The notes under the pieces are model-generated. The model made no database searches. It saw nothing but the letters and a program-made list of their open reading frames with translations, and was not told the origin of the DNA. From NCBI GenBank assembly GCA_001938995.1, contig MKZN01000002.1, positions 310,001 to 374,000 of the forward strand: 64,000 nt of DNA, read 5' to 3'. This document shows, in pieces, positions 25,528 through 34,470 of this stretch. Made by a program: the position numbers and the translations under genes. Each line of letters begins with the position of its first letter. Position 1 is the stretch's first letter. This DNA comes from Bacillus pumilus (lineage in GTDB: Bacteria > Bacillota > Bacilli > Bacillales > Bacillaceae).

Positions 25528-26022
25528 CTATTCTTTTTCGTCAAAGACTGCATCCACTTCATATTCAAGCAGATGATCCCAATCATCATTTTTCAGAAGA
25601 TCTAGCTGCGCTTCAATCAGCATTTGGAAACGTGTTCTAAAGACCTTCGATTGTTTCTTCAGCTCTTCTATTTCCATGGCAATTTTTCTTGATTTTGATA
25701 ATGCTTCGTTGATAATACGGTCCGCATTTTTCTCTGCTTCGCGAATAATCAATTTCGCTTCTTTATCTGAATGACGTTTCACATCTTCAGCTGCTTCTTG
25801 TGCCACAAGAATCGATTTATTCAATGTTTCTTCGATTGTTGCAAAATGGCCAAGTCTTTCATCGAGCTCGTTGACTTTGTCTTCAAGTTCATTTTTTTTA
25901 CGCAACACGATTTCGTAATCTTTACGTACTTGGCTTAAAAACTCATTTACCTCATCTTCGTCATAGCCACGAAAACTTTTTGTGAACGTTTTATTATGAA
26001 TATCATTAGGTGTTAATGGCAA
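25528..26022 (-). CDS. divIVA: Cell-division initiation / polar scaffold protein DivIVA
   Basis: A 164-residue coiled-coil protein that senses negative membrane curvature, recruits MinJ-MinD at septa and anchors the chromosome at the pole in sporulation. The N-terminal lipid-binding domain (TKSFRGYDEDEVNEFL, about 15-32) is followed by two long coiled coils. The start is TTG at 26022: GGAGGTGG lies 7 bases upstream and the length then equals B. subtilis DivIVA exactly. A longer frame from 26043 would contain the ribosome site and is unlikely. Confidence 0.94.
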   Translation of the reverse strand: MPLTPNDIHNKTFTKSFRGYDEDEVNEFLSQVRKDYEIVLRKKNELEDKVNELDERLGHFATIEETLNKSILVAQEAAEDVKRHSDKEAKLIIREAEKNADRIINEALSKSRKIAMEIEELKKQSKVFRTRFQMLIEAQLDLLKNDDWDHLLEYEVDAVFDEKE

Positions 26023-26048
26023 CCTCGCCACCTCCAGATTCAAGTTCG

Positions 26049-26825
26049 TTATGTCAGAAGCTCAAATGTTACTTTAAATTTATCCTTTTTCGTCTTCCCA
26101 TCAATTGTTTTCAAGGAAAAGCGGCCAAAACCTCGGACTGAGAGCTGATCGCCTTCACCAATTGTGAAAGAAGGGTCCTCTGTGACTTTCCAGTTCACTT
26201 TAACAAGACCATTTTTGACTAAAATCTGTGCTTTTTGCCGAGACTGACGGCTAACAGCAGCACAAACAGCGTCAAGCCTCAATGAAGAGATCGTGTCTTC
26301 TTTGATGTCAGTCTTTGTGATTACTGGTTTTATATCCGTCTGATTGATTTCTTCTAATGACACTGCTGCTCTACCGACATGCGTCAGCTGCGCTCGAACA
26401 AAATCTGCTACGTCACTTGTACAAATAAACTGCACAGATTCCTCTGAAAATAACAGATCACCGAATTTTTGCCGTTTCAAGCCTGTCCCAATGAGTGAGC
26501 CAAGAAGCTTCGGATGCTCAATGGAAATAAACTTTTTTGCATAGTTGACCTGAAAATAAGTCAACTCAACGTCCTCAATCGCTGGCTCTAAATAGTTGGG
26601 ATAGATCATGGCTCTTTTGCGTTCAGCTTCCTCATACCCTCCAAAAAACATGATACCGAGTTCATCAGCATGTTGAATCACTGATTGGGTGATAAACTGC
26701 TCACGTGGATCGAGGAAATCTGTTAATTTCAGCCGATATTGATCGAGTGCAATTTTTTTCCAACCTAACACTTGATCGACAAATGGCTGTTCGTCTTTTC
26801 TGAAATGTTGATAAATATCGCTCAT
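26049..26825 (-). CDS. ylmH: S4-domain RNA-binding protein YlmH
   Basis: A 258-residue protein with an N-terminal domain (about 1-170) and a C-terminal S4 RNA-binding domain (about 180-240; LRLDAVCAAVSRQSRQKAQILVKNGLVKVN). In B. subtilis YlmH has been reported to bind 50S subunits with obstructed peptidyl-tRNA and to take part in ribosome quality control beside RqcH, overlapping with RqcP. Its place between divIVA and ylmG is conserved. Confidence 0.88.
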   Translation of the reverse strand: MSDIYQHFRKDEQPFVDQVLGWKKIALDQYRLKLTDFLDPREQFITQSVIQHADELGIMFFGGYEEAERKRAMIYPNYLEPAIEDVELTYFQVNYAKKFISIEHPKLLGSLIGTGLKRQKFGDLLFSEESVQFICTSDVADFVRAQLTHVGRAAVSLEEINQTDIKPVITKTDIKEDTISSLRLDAVCAAVSRQSRQKAQILVKNGLVKVNWKVTEDPSFTIGEGDQLSVRGFGRFSLKTIDGKTKKDKFKVTFELLT

Positions 26826-26843
26826 TTTGTTCCCCTTTTATGT

Positions 26844-26867
26844 AAAAAAGCTTGGCAGAGGCCAAGC
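26844..26867 (-). terminator. Intrinsic terminator upstream of ylmG, downstream of... see evidence: between ylmG and ylmH
   Basis: On the minus strand GCTTGGC-CTCT-GCCAAGC (26850-26867) is followed by six U (26844-26849). Transcription runs from ylmG toward ylmH, so it sits between them and should reduce read-through into ylmH and divIVA. No promoter is evident in the 18 bases left before ylmH. Confidence 0.75.
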
Positions 26868-26879
26868 CTGGCAGCCTGT

Positions 26880-27161
26880 TTACATGATTCCTGCAATCAT
26901 TTGATAAAGACCTTTTAATCCGTAATCTGATGCAAAACGAATCACAAGCAATGCCACAATTGGCGAAATATCAATCATACCAATTGGCGGAATAATTTTA
27001 CGAAATGGTTCTAAATACGGTTCGCAAATGGATGTCAAAAAGCGGCCAAATGTTGTGTCTCTAGCAGATGGTACCCATGACATAAAGATGTAAATAATAA
27101 CCGCGAATGAGTAAATCGTTAATACTGTTTGTAGTATGCTAAAAATATAAGATAGAATCAC
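26880..27161 (-). CDS. ylmG: YggT-family membrane protein YlmG
   Basis: A 93-residue protein with two hydrophobic segments (about 5-28 and 65-90) and the YggT motif [21 protein letters not shown] followed by PFRKIIPP. The family is conserved beside sepF in Gram-positive bacteria and plastids and affects membrane or nucleoid organisation; its molecular role is not settled. Confidence 0.88.
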   Translation of the reverse strand: MILSYIFSILQTVLTIYSFAVIIYIFMSWVPSARDTTFGRFLTSICEPYLEPFRKIIPPIGMIDISPIVALLVIRFASDYGLKGLYQMIAGIM

Positions 27162-27167
27162 TATGAT

Positions 27168-27626
27168 TTACCACCTCTGAGGTTCTTCCTCTGTTAATAA
27201 CTCTGATATTGTGCCCGAAACATCTACATTATCAGGTGTGCAGAGGAATATATTCGAGCCAATACGCTGAATGTCTCCACCGATTGCATAAACCGTTCCG
27301 CTTAAGAAATCGATGATACGTTTTGCTTGATCGTGCTGGATGCGCTGCAAATTAACGACAACTGCACGCCTGTTTTTAATCTGGTCTGCAATCTCTTGTG
27401 CCTCTGCATAAACCCGCGGCTCACATAACACCACTTTAGAGGATTTTTGCACGCTTTGCAAGCTCACGACATTTTGTTTTGCTGTTTGCGGACGCTCTTG
27501 AAATGCAGCCTTTTCTTTTGTGCCTCTTTCTTCTTGCACTGGTTCTTTTTCTTCATCAATATATTCGTATTCATACTCTTCGTCATCGAGTGTGAAAAAG
27601 CTTTTAAACTTATTTTTTATGCTCAT
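27168..27626 (-). CDS. sepF: Cell-division protein SepF
   Basis: A 152-residue protein, the length of B. subtilis SepF, that forms rings, binds FtsZ and tethers it to the membrane. An N-terminal amphipathic helix ([12 protein letters not shown]) for membrane binding, an acidic linker ([11 protein letters not shown]), and the C-terminal SepF domain (about 60-150; [21 protein letters not shown]) are present. The ATG at 27626 follows CAGGAGG; the in-frame extension to 27749 overlaps ylmE and has no such site. Confidence 0.94.
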   Translation of the reverse strand: MSIKNKFKSFFTLDDEEYEYEYIDEEKEPVQEERGTKEKAAFQERPQTAKQNVVSLQSVQKSSKVVLCEPRVYAEAQEIADQIKNRRAVVVNLQRIQHDQAKRIIDFLSGTVYAIGGDIQRIGSNIFLCTPDNVDVSGTISELLTEEEPQRW

Positions 27627-27627
27627 G

Positions 27628-28317
27628 TCACGCACCTCCTGTTTCATTTCCAACAAGTGAAGAGCCAATCCGAACAAATGTCGCACCTTCTTCAATTGCG
27701 ATTTCAAAATCGTTTGACATGCCCATCGATAAATGCTGACAAGGTGCATTTACTTGGTTGAGATGTTGTACCTTTTCTTGAAGGCTTTTTAATGTTTTAA
27801 AACAGGTCTGAATCACTTCTTGATCATCCGTAAATGGAGCCATTGTCATCAGTCCAGCGACTTCTATGTGTTTGAAATCTGCTAGCTGCTTCACAAACGG
27901 TATGACCTCTTCGGTCATTAAACCGTGTTTTGACTCCTCAAGAGATGTATTCACCTGAACAAAACAGCGAACAGTGTGATCCGCTCTTTTTTCAATTTCA
28001 TTCGCAAGAGACATTCTGTCAAGCGAATGTAAATAGTCAATCGTCTGAATGACAGACTTCACTTTTCTTGTCTGTAAACTACCGATGAAGTGCCAGCTAA
28101 TGTTTTCATCGGTTATCACAGCCTGTTTTTCAAGTAACCCTTGGTCACGATTTTCACCGAAATGCAAAATTCCTGCTTCTTTGGCTTCTAGTGCACGTTC
28201 AACTGAAACGTATTTTGTGACGGCAACGACTGATACATCTTCTGGGTTTCTGCCTGCTCTTTTACATGCTTCGTTTATTTGTTCATTTATTTGTCTGAGA
28301 TTCTCTCGTACATTCAA
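27628..28317 (-). CDS. ylmE: PLP homeostasis protein (YggS/PROSC family) YlmE
   Basis: A 229-residue fold-type III pyridoxal-phosphate protein. The expected Lys is in VVAVTKYVS (about residue 35), and [16 protein letters not shown] and SMGMSNDF are family signatures. Members balance PLP and amino-acid pools but have no known substrate turnover. The start is TTG with GGAGG 11 bases upstream. It ends one base before sepF, so the two are likely coupled. Confidence 0.86.
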   Translation of the reverse strand: MNVRENLRQINEQINEACKRAGRNPEDVSVVAVTKYVSVERALEAKEAGILHFGENRDQGLLEKQAVITDENISWHFIGSLQTRKVKSVIQTIDYLHSLDRMSLANEIEKRADHTVRCFVQVNTSLEESKHGLMTEEVIPFVKQLADFKHIEVAGLMTMAPFTDDQEVIQTCFKTLKSLQEKVQHLNQVNAPCQHLSMGMSNDFEIAIEEGATFVRIGSSLVGNETGGA

Positions 28318-28323
28318 TTGCCA

Positions 28324-29163
28324 TTATGCCTCCTTAAATCCGACAAAAGACATCATACGTCCTGTTTTCCCTTGATCACGCCGGTGCGAGAAGAAAAGCT
28401 GATCATTGCAGCTTGTGCACATCGAACTGACATGTATGTTTTCTTCTTTTATTCCTGCATGAAGCAATGCGTGTTTGTTTAATGTTTTCAAATCGATTTT
28501 GTATTGTCCACGTGAAACCTCGGAATACACTTCCTCTGTTGAGAAAGGAAGCTTTTTCACTTGATCCATAACGACATCATCTACTACGTAGCAGCAACTG
28601 CCAATCGACGGTCCAATGCCGACCTGTATATGATCAACTGCTACACCTTCTTGGCTGGTCCAAATATCAATCATTTTTGCGCCAATTTGCTTGACGGTTC
28701 CTTTCCAGCCAGCATGAGCCGTTCCGATCAGTCCATCATTAGGGGCTAGAAAATAAAGCGGAACACAATCAGCGAAACAAAGAGCGAGCATCATGTTTGG
28801 TTCAGACGTATACAAACCATCTGTTCCAGGCAGGGCCTCATGATAATGAAGGCTGCCTCTGCCCTTGTGCTCTTTGGTGACTTTCATTATATGGTCCTCA
28901 TGTGTTTGGTCAGCAAACACCCAATCAGAGAGCGGCACAGCAGTTCCATCTGCTATGACTTGGCGATTCATTTGAACACTAGAAGCATCATCTCCTACAT
29001 GGAGTCCAGTATTCAGTGATTGATATGGATCAAGGCTAAAGCCGCCATTTTTTGTCGAAAATCCGGCCAATACCCTTTGACCAGAACAAGTGATGTTCGT
29101 CCAATCATGAATCGCCATCGCATAAGGCGTTTTCAACTGAAAGGGGTCATATTTGTGTGTCAT
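28324..29163 (-). CDS. ylmD: Laccase-domain protein YlmD (YfiH/PgeF family)
   Basis: A 279-residue protein of the multicopper-like YfiH family. E. coli YfiH edits peptidoglycan precursors (PgeF) and relatives act as purine nucleoside enzymes. The metal-binding His/Cys set is visible in ADQTHEDHI, CFADCVPLYF, AHAGWKGT and SCCY. The ATG at 29163 follows GGGAGG; a longer frame from 29259 lacks support. Confidence 0.85.
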   Translation of the reverse strand: MTHKYDPFQLKTPYAMAIHDWTNITCSGQRVLAGFSTKNGGFSLDPYQSLNTGLHVGDDASSVQMNRQVIADGTAVPLSDWVFADQTHEDHIMKVTKEHKGRGSLHYHEALPGTDGLYTSEPNMMLALCFADCVPLYFLAPNDGLIGTAHAGWKGTVKQIGAKMIDIWTSQEGVAVDHIQVGIGPSIGSCCYVVDDVVMDQVKKLPFSTEEVYSEVSRGQYKIDLKTLNKHALLHAGIKEENIHVSSMCTSCNDQLFFSHRRDQGKTGRMMSFVGFKEA

Positions 29164-29371
29164 AGCTGCCTCCCACCTTTCATTCATCTCTCTTGATATC
29201 GCTCCTATTTTACCACAAGAAATACTAAGACAGTTAGTGGGATTCAATAAATAATACACTCAAATGTGCCCTTTCTACAGGTTTTTTTGCAAATTGATAT
29301 GAAAACGTAATCTTTTTACCCGAAAAAGACAATGTGTACTGAGATGGAGAGATTGGTAAGGGGTTATTTTT
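29164..29371. other. 208-base gap between ylmC and ylmD
   Basis: A T/A-rich stretch with isolated -10-like boxes (TAAAAT near 29205-29215, TATTAT near 29255) but no well-spaced -35. I see no gene, hairpin terminator or known RNA element here. Confidence 0.4.
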
Positions 29372-29608
29372 TTAAGAAGACAATCGGACAAGTATTACAT
29401 CTTCGCCAATTTTTACTATATTTCGCCACGGGACGATCATTTCCTCTTCTTTTCCGAAGAATCCCATCATTTTAACCGTACCACCAATAATAATTGCTTG
29501 AATTTTACCGCTTGTGACATTGATATCAATGTCTCCAATTGTGCCTAGTTTTTTCCCACTGGACACATCGACAACGTCCTTTATTTGAAATTCAGAGATA
29601 CTCATCAT
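29372..29608 (-). CDS. ylmC: PRC-barrel protein, YlmC/YmxH family
   Basis: A 78-residue protein made of one PRC-barrel-like domain (SGKKLGTIGDIDINVTSGKIQAIII and MIVPWRNIVKIGEDVILV). The family is widespread in spore formers and of unknown function. The start is an ATGATG pair after GGGGAAGG. Confidence 0.82.
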   Translation of the reverse strand: MMSISEFQIKDVVDVSSGKKLGTIGDIDINVTSGKIQAIIIGGTVKMMGFFGKEEEMIVPWRNIVKIGEDVILVRLSS

Positions 29609-29687
29609 CTTGCCTTCCCCGCCTTTCGTTTTCTACTATAATATGTATGATGGAAAAGCAGGGACGCATACCAATAGTTTCTCAATG

Positions 29688-30464
29688 CTACAACTTTATT
29701 AGGTGCGGACGCTCATTTCTCCACATGACTTCGACTGGACAGTTAAAAAAGGAGGTGAGCGTGTCGCTTGTCATCATTTGCTTAGTCTCACCTTTACAAA
29801 AAACGGTTCCTTCTTTTAGTAATAAGGTGTGCTGAAAAACGGGTGAAATGTCTTCAGCGTGATGGGTCGTATAAAGTAAAGTGGGTGCATCAGGCTTTGA
29901 AGCAATCATGGAAATCATGTCTAGTACTTGTTCTCTTGCTAAAAAGTCTAATCCTGTGACTGGTTCATCTAATATTAAGAGTTCAGGATCATTCATTAAC
30001 GCTCTTGCAATCAATACTTTTTGTTTTTCACCTTGGGAAAGGGTTTCATATGTGCGATTGGCATATTTGATGGATCCGAAGGCTTTTAATAGGTCAATTG
30101 CTTTCTCTCTCATGTCATCAGTTGGTGATTCATACAGTCCAATTGAAGCAAATGCACCGCTTAGTACAATTTCAAATGCACGATCATCTGGATGTAGCTT
30201 CTTTTCAAGCCCTGCTGAAATAAGCCCAATTTTCTTCCTTAGCTTCTCTCCAAGAGCTTCCTTTCCAAAGACATGACCTAGTACCGTCATCTCACCAGAC
30301 GTTGGAAAGTAATACGAGCACAACATATTTAATAAAGCGGTTTTCCCCGCACCGTTTAATCCATAAAGCACCCAGTTTTCCTTTTCTTTTACCTGCCAAT
30401 TGACGGAATGAAGTAGCCATTTTCCATTTCGTTTTAGTGAAACATCCTTTAAGTCAAGTGACAC
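29688..30464 (-). CDS. ylmA: ABC transporter ATP-binding protein YlmA
   Basis: A 258-residue ATPase with Walker A GLNGAGKT (about 35-42), signature TLSQGEKQK, Walker B LLILDEP and an H-loop in YTTHHAED. No permease gene is adjacent, so partner and substrate are unknown. The start is GTG with GGAGG 8 bases upstream; an overlapping ATG is in another frame. In B. subtilis it follows sigG directly; here the PTS island separates them. Confidence 0.85.
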   Translation of the reverse strand: MSLDLKDVSLKRNGKWLLHSVNWQVKEKENWVLYGLNGAGKTALLNMLCSYYFPTSGEMTVLGHVFGKEALGEKLRKKIGLISAGLEKKLHPDDRAFEIVLSGAFASIGLYESPTDDMREKAIDLLKAFGSIKYANRTYETLSQGEKQKVLIARALMNDPELLILDEPVTGLDFLAREQVLDMISMIASKPDAPTLLYTTHHAEDISPVFQHTLLLKEGTVFCKGETKQMMTSDTLTSFFNCPVEVMWRNERPHLIKL

Positions 30465-30549
30465 AACATTGCCCTCCTAAAAATTTCTGAATATACTAAT
30501 AATAATCACATACAGCATATCGCACATCATTTATTCGGTAAACCTCACA

Positions 30550-30579
30550 TAAAAAAGCTGCTCCCTATGAGGAACAGCT
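30550..30579 (-). terminator. Terminator of the glucitol-type PTS operon
   Basis: A stem of about 9 bp (30556-30564 with 30571-30579, one bulge) is followed on the minus strand by six U, 8 bases after the EIIA stop. It closes the island on the ylmA side. Confidence 0.8.
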
Positions 30580-30586
30580 CTTATTC

Positions 30587-30943
30587 TTAAGAGATTTCTA
30601 TCCGTATGCCTTCTTTTATATCAGGAAACGTGTGCGGGGATGCAAAGACAGCTCCTGGTAATACATCATCAAACGGCTCTTGGAAGTATATCGAAATATG
30701 GCCAAGCTCTTTAAAGTTGTCATTTGCTTTATTGCCAAGTGCTGTAATCTTGTAGGTTTGATCGCCTACTTGAATGGTCCCGCCAAGTTTCAGCGGCTCT
30801 TCTTCTACATGTTCAAACTCATGTATGACAGACATGTCCCTTAATTCTTGGGGTGCTGCAGGTCCAAATAAAACGATCAATTTATCTTCTTTAAACTGCG
30901 GGACTAAGATCCCGATTTCTTTTACAACAGATTGTGTTCCCAT
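30587..30943 (-). CDS. PTS glucitol/sorbitol-type EIIA component
   Basis: A 118-residue protein of the glucitol EIIA family (SrlB/GutB type). The conserved GPAAPQELRDMSVIHEF and ALGNKANDNFKELGHISIYF segments are present, and His in one of these motifs receives phosphate from HPr. It is the last gene of the operon and follows the EIIB gene by 24 bases. The sugar or polyol is not known; the family does not by itself prove sorbitol. Confidence 0.88.
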   Translation of the reverse strand: MGTQSVVKEIGILVPQFKEDKLIVLFGPAAPQELRDMSVIHEFEHVEEEPLKLGGTIQVGDQTYKITALGNKANDNFKELGHISIYFQEPFDDVLPGAVFASPHTFPDIKEGIRIEIS

Positions 30944-30967
30944 ATTTTTCGATTCCTCCTATTACGT

Positions 30968-31978
30968 TTAATACATACCGAAGCTAGCTACGTATGCGAT
31001 CACAACAGATAGCACCCCTGTTATGAGACGGCTATACAAAACAGCTGGTACGCCGTATTGTACCGTTTCCGGCTTCGCTTCACCAAGTGATAGCCCGACA
31101 GGAATGAAGTCACATCCTACTTGACCGTTGATGGCAAACAGTGCAGGAAGGGCAAATTGAGGTGGAATGTTGCCAAGTGCAATTTGACTACCAATGAGAA
31201 CACCAATGACTTGGGCAATGACTGCGCCAGGTCCTAATACAGGTGACAGGAATGGCAATGTACAAACAACAACGAGCAGCAAGAGTCCCCATAAAGATCC
31301 CGCCAGTGGTGATAGGAAATGGGCAATCAGATCACCGATTTTTGTATAATTAATAATCCCAATTAACATACTGACAAATGCCATGAATGGAATAATGTTT
31401 TTCAATAGCATGTCAACAGAATCACGACCAGCCTGATAGAACGTACCGGTTACTTTCCCGATTCCTCTTGAGAATTTCATCAGGAAGTTGCCTTTTTCTT
31501 GGCGATCAATATTTTCTTGTTTTAGCTTTGAATATGTTTCTTTAAAGTTCTCTTTGTCAATCGACTCACTACTCTCTTGCCCCTCTGCGTTCGTCTCACC
31601 ATCAGATGCTTCAGCAAAAGATATGTCTTTTTCTGCGACGCCTGATACGAAGATATCCTCTGTAATATGTTTTGCAAGCGGACCAGAAGGAGAGGATGCC
31701 AACACATCTACAGTTGGAATCCGCTTCATTGGGTAAAGTCCAATTCGCGCTGTTCCTCCGCAGTCAATGACAACACACATCATTTCATCTTCTGGTATGG
31801 AATTTTTAAAACCGTCACATGCTTCTGTACCTGTCATTTCAGCAATTTTACGTGCAACTGGGTGAATGCCTCCCCCCGTAATTGAAACGACTTTTCTTTT
31901 TTTACCGGTCGGTTCAAGCTCTAATCCTACTCCCCATCCGCCAGCACCTTTGGCTACAAATACTTTGTGGTTTGTCAT
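30968..31978 (-). CDS. PTS glucitol/sorbitol-type EIIB (EIIBC2) component
   Basis: A 336-residue protein of the SrlE/GutE type. The N-terminal EIIB domain (about 1-125) contains the phosphorylation Cys in [15 protein letters not shown] charged linker (about 130-165) leads to a membrane part (about 180-335; [13 protein letters not shown]). Together with the EIIC and EIIA proteins it should bring in a polyol as its phosphate. GGAGGAGGG stands before the ATG. Confidence 0.9.
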   Translation of the reverse strand: MTNHKVFVAKGAGGWGVGLELEPTGKKRKVVSITGGGIHPVARKIAEMTGTEACDGFKNSIPEDEMMCVVIDCGGTARIGLYPMKRIPTVDVLASSPSGPLAKHITEDIFVSGVAEKDISFAEASDGETNAEGQESSESIDKENFKETYSKLKQENIDRQEKGNFLMKFSRGIGKVTGTFYQAGRDSVDMLLKNIIPFMAFVSMLIGIINYTKIGDLIAHFLSPLAGSLWGLLLLVVVCTLPFLSPVLGPGAVIAQVIGVLIGSQIALGNIPPQFALPALFAINGQVGCDFIPVGLSLGEAKPETVQYGVPAVLYSRLITGVLSVVIAYVASFGMY

Positions 31979-31994
31979 GTCTAACCCTCCTCCG

Positions 31995-32522
31995 TTATGA
32001 ATCCGCTTTCATTTTTGCCGCTAAGTATTTTGTGATCCATTCAGTAATGATTCCGCGTAGCAAGATGATGACGATCCCTACTAAAAAGTAACGAACAGCA
32101 AGCTCTGACATCGAGTATCCAGCTTCTTTTATCCCGTTAGCAATGCCTAAATAGACGAACAATTCTCCCGCGTTTGCATACGGGAATAGTGATGTCACCG
32201 GATGAACAAATGAAACAGCTGAATCATAGAATGCTGGTTTTTGTTTTTCAGGTAAGAAGCGACCAAACGTATAAGCCATTGGGTTCGTCAAAATGAGTAT
32301 AGATAAGATCGGCATTAACGTATAGCGTAAAATGGTGTACTTTGCTGCAAACTGGATCGCTCGATTGACTCGCTCTTCTCCAATAAACTTCATGACTGCA
32401 TAGGTGAAAGTTAGTAACACAACAAGTGTTGGAACGATCCCTGTTAAAAGACCCATGAATTGCTTTCCGCCGGCATCAAACATTCCGATAAAATGCTCCC
32501 CAAACCATTGAATCCATTCCAT
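31995..32522 (-). CDS. PTS glucitol/sorbitol-type EIIC component
   Basis: A 175-residue membrane protein of the SrlA/GutC type with about four hydrophobic segments. Family segments are [28 protein letters not shown] near the N terminus and [29 protein letters not shown] in the middle. It would form the transport channel with the membrane half of EIIB. Confidence 0.9.
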   Translation of the reverse strand: MEWIQWFGEHFIGMFDAGGKQFMGLLTGIVPTLVVLLTFTYAVMKFIGEERVNRAIQFAAKYTILRYTLMPILSILILTNPMAYTFGRFLPEKQKPAFYDSAVSFVHPVTSLFPYANAGELFVYLGIANGIKEAGYSMSELAVRYFLVGIVIILLRGIITEWITKYLAAKMKADS

Positions 32523-32539
32523 GTTTCATCTCCCCTTTC

Positions 32540-32971
32540 TTAGTTCACATTTGTTAGATTTTTCTTCGCGATGGATACAAGTGCCTGCTCAGCTGCCATT
32601 GAGATCGCCTTTATAACAGCAGGTCCTTTTTTGCGCTTTTTCCATGTTTGCTTCATCATATGGTGCTCGTCTAGCACAGCGCCTACATGTTTGCCTTCAT
32701 ATGAAGGAACTTCTTTGAATTTGGATAGGATGGAAATTCCGCCAAGCGTATGACATTTTTGAATGATATAAGATTCATCCACAATGATGAGCGCGATGGC
32801 TCCTGGGCCAAATTTCCGCCGTTCCATCCCTGAAAATAAGTGATAGCCTTCTTTCCCCTTATAATCATCAATGAGTGTATCCATGCTTTTTCGGTAGTAC
32901 TTGATTTGTATAAATGATAACCCATACTGCACAATGAGAATGATACAAAGTACGATTGCTAATTTTTCCAT
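32540..32971 (-). CDS. GutM/SrlM-family accessory regulator
   Basis: A 143-residue protein with one N-terminal hydrophobic segment (about 4-22) and a soluble domain (GMERRKFGPGAIALIIVDES) of the GutM family. In E. coli GutM is an activator of the glucitol operon beside a repressor. Here it lies between the dehydrogenase and the EIIC gene. How it works is not known; membrane anchoring suggests it senses or assembles with the PTS. Confidence 0.82.
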   Translation of the reverse strand: MEKLAIVLCIILIVQYGLSFIQIKYYRKSMDTLIDDYKGKEGYHLFSGMERRKFGPGAIALIIVDESYIIQKCHTLGGISILSKFKEVPSYEGKHVGAVLDEHHMMKQTWKKRKKGPAVIKAISMAAEQALVSIAKKNLTNVN

Positions 32972-32983
32972 CGCCTCACGTCC

Positions 32984-34228
32984 TTATGATTGAAATAGGT
33001 GTTCTTGTAATGAACGCAGCTTCCAAACGGTTGTATGTGAATCGAGTTCTACGTCATCTTGGGTGAGGAATTGTCCTAATTTGATGTCTTTTTTCGCAAC
33101 GACTTTTCCGCTGATTAAACCAATTGGAATGTGACCGTTCGTTTTCATCTCTTGATGTGTTTCTAATACACCTCTTACAGAGTAACCACCAATTCCATCA
33201 AGGGTTTCGCCTGCTTTCATATCTCTTTTCGCAACAGCCACCGTTTCTGAAACTGGGACACCAATTGGGTGAATGGACGAATCGTGCTGTAAGACTGCTT
33301 TTGCAATCGTCACCGGTGTTTCAAGACTCGCTAAGTGGAATGGTCGATAAAGCGTGTAGTGAGGTCCTTTACCAACTTTTAAATAACGAAGCTCTTCATC
33401 CACTGGCTCAAGTTCACTTTTGACGATAACAAATACACCTGGTGCAAGTCCGTTTACATATTCAACGACGCCGAAGTTATTGAGTACACCGCCATTTTGT
33501 GTTTGATTCAATTTATCGGCTACATTATCTAAATTCGCTTCTACCCCATGCATACCCACTTTATCAGGTAAAAGACCTGTCGCATTACTTAATAAGTTCA
33601 TTTCTGCCATGGTTTTTGTACCGTCTTGGAATGCAGCAAGCATATGTGCACTCATTTGTTTACTATCAGCTTCTGCTTGACACGTATCTGGATTGGCATG
33701 TGGGAAAAATGGATTGTTCTTACCTTTCCCTGCCACTAGCACTTCCAGCCCCATTGTTTTGGCAAATTCATATAGTTCTAGTGTTGCTGCTGGTTCGTCT
33801 CCAGCTGATCCAGAGTAAATGAGGCCTGCATTTGTGAATAACTTATGCATCACCAAACCGATCGTAATATCTACTTCTACATTTAAAAGGACAAGATGTT
33901 TTTGAGAGTTAAGCGCTTCCAAAGAAATGTTTGCACCAACTTCTGGAACACCCGTTGCATCAACCACCACTTCCACAAAATCTGATTGAATGACCTCTCT
34001 GTAATCATTTGTGACAACCATTTGGTGAGGTTTCGTATGCTGTTTATAAAAATTCGCTGCTTTTTCTGCTGCATGAAGATGAATATCACAAACTCCTGCG
34101 ACAATCATGCCCGGAATCTTAGAAATTTGAGAAATGAGTCCAAACCCCATTTGACCAGCGCCAATAATTCCTACCTTAATCGGTTCTCCGCTACGTTCTC
34201 GTGCTAACAATTGTTGATAAATTGACAT
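32984..34228 (-). CDS. Homoserine-dehydrogenase-like protein with SAF domain (COG4091; DXR-like/DRL family)
   Basis: A 414-residue NAD(P)-dependent oxidoreductase. The N-terminal Rossmann motif VGIIGAGQMGFGL is at about residues 20-32, a homoserine-dehydrogenase-like core follows (VVVDATGVPEVG, SAGDEPAATLELYEFAK, VLVAGKGKNNPF), and the C-terminal part (about 310-390; AVAKRDMKAGETLDGIGG) is a SAF domain. From memory this layout is that of the DRL enzymes, which replace DXR in Brucella by turning 1-deoxyxylulose 5-phosphate into 2-C-methylerythritol 4-phosphate; the real reaction here is unknown. The ATG at 34228 has AAAGGA 8 bases upstream. An in-frame ATG nine bases earlier abuts that site. 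First gene of the operon. Confidence 0.75.
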   Translation of the reverse strand: MSIYQQLLARERSGEPIKVGIIGAGQMGFGLISQISKIPGMIVAGVCDIHLHAAEKAANFYKQHTKPHQMVVTNDYREVIQSDFVEVVVDATGVPEVGANISLEALNSQKHLVLLNVEVDITIGLVMHKLFTNAGLIYSGSAGDEPAATLELYEFAKTMGLEVLVAGKGKNNPFFPHANPDTCQAEADSKQMSAHMLAAFQDGTKTMAEMNLLSNATGLLPDKVGMHGVEANLDNVADKLNQTQNGGVLNNFGVVEYVNGLAPGVFVIVKSELEPVDEELRYLKVGKGPHYTLYRPFHLASLETPVTIAKAVLQHDSSIHPIGVPVSETVAVAKRDMKAGETLDGIGGYSVRGVLETHQEMKTNGHIPIGLISGKVVAKKDIKLGQFLTQDDVELDSHTTVWKLRSLQEHLFQS

Positions 34229-34292
34229 TGAAATCATCCTTTCAGGTTTTCCTGCCTTATAATAGGTTGCTAGAAAAATAATCTGAAACTTT

Positions 34293-34362
34293 TAACAAAT
34301 GTTATAAAATTTAACAAAAATCTGTTTATTGTAACATTTGTTATTTTATTTATCATTTGTTA
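34293..34362 (-). promoter_or_regulatory. Phased operator array upstream of the PTS operon
   Basis: Three clear copies of TAACA-N2-TGTTA occur: TAACAAATGTTA (34293-34304), TAACATTTGTTA (34332-34343) and TATCATTTGTTA (34351-34362). A weaker TAACAAAAATCT lies at 34312-34323. Centres are 19, 20 and 19 bases apart, about two helical turns each. All lie downstream of the predicted transcription start, a layout also known for CggR, another SorC-family repressor. Confidence 0.72.
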
Positions 34363-34371
34363 TGAATTTAG

Positions 34372-34399
34372 TTTATATGATATGTCAACTTTGTGTCAA
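34372..34399 (-). promoter_or_regulatory. Sigma-A promoter of the PTS operon
   Basis: Consensus -35 TTGACA (34394-34399) and -10 TATAAA (34372-34377), 16 bases apart. A second TTGACA at 34383-34388 has no -10 at a useful distance. The start near 34365 falls just before the first operator. Confidence 0.65.
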
Positions 34400-34443
34400 G
34401 ATCATTTCAATAAAACCTTTCATCTTTTTGAGTCTAAAGACTC

Positions 34444-34470
34444 AAAAAAACTACCTAATCACTTAGGTAG
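34444..34470 (-). terminator. Terminator of the SorC-type regulator gene
   Basis: A near-perfect 8-bp stem (34451-34458 with 34463-34470) with a short loop is followed on the minus strand by seven U. A second small stem, GAGTC-TTTA-GACTC, follows directly. It separates the regulator transcript from the PTS operon. Confidence 0.82.

Noticed and set aside
27627-27749. 41-codon N-terminal extension of sepF
   Set aside because: It lies wholly inside ylmE in another frame, and the internal ATG has a strong ribosome site and gives the family length.
29609-29687. Sigma-K-like -10 (CATATTATA) and several TATA-like boxes upstream of ylmC
   Set aside because: No matching -35 at the needed distance for sigma-K, sigma-E or sigma-A.
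34229-34244. TGAAA-N6-TTTCA palindrome before the dehydrogenase gene, considered as a CcpA (cre) site
   Set aside because: It is 16 bases long and lacks the central CG of cre; it also overlaps the ribosome site, so the symmetry is probably accidental.
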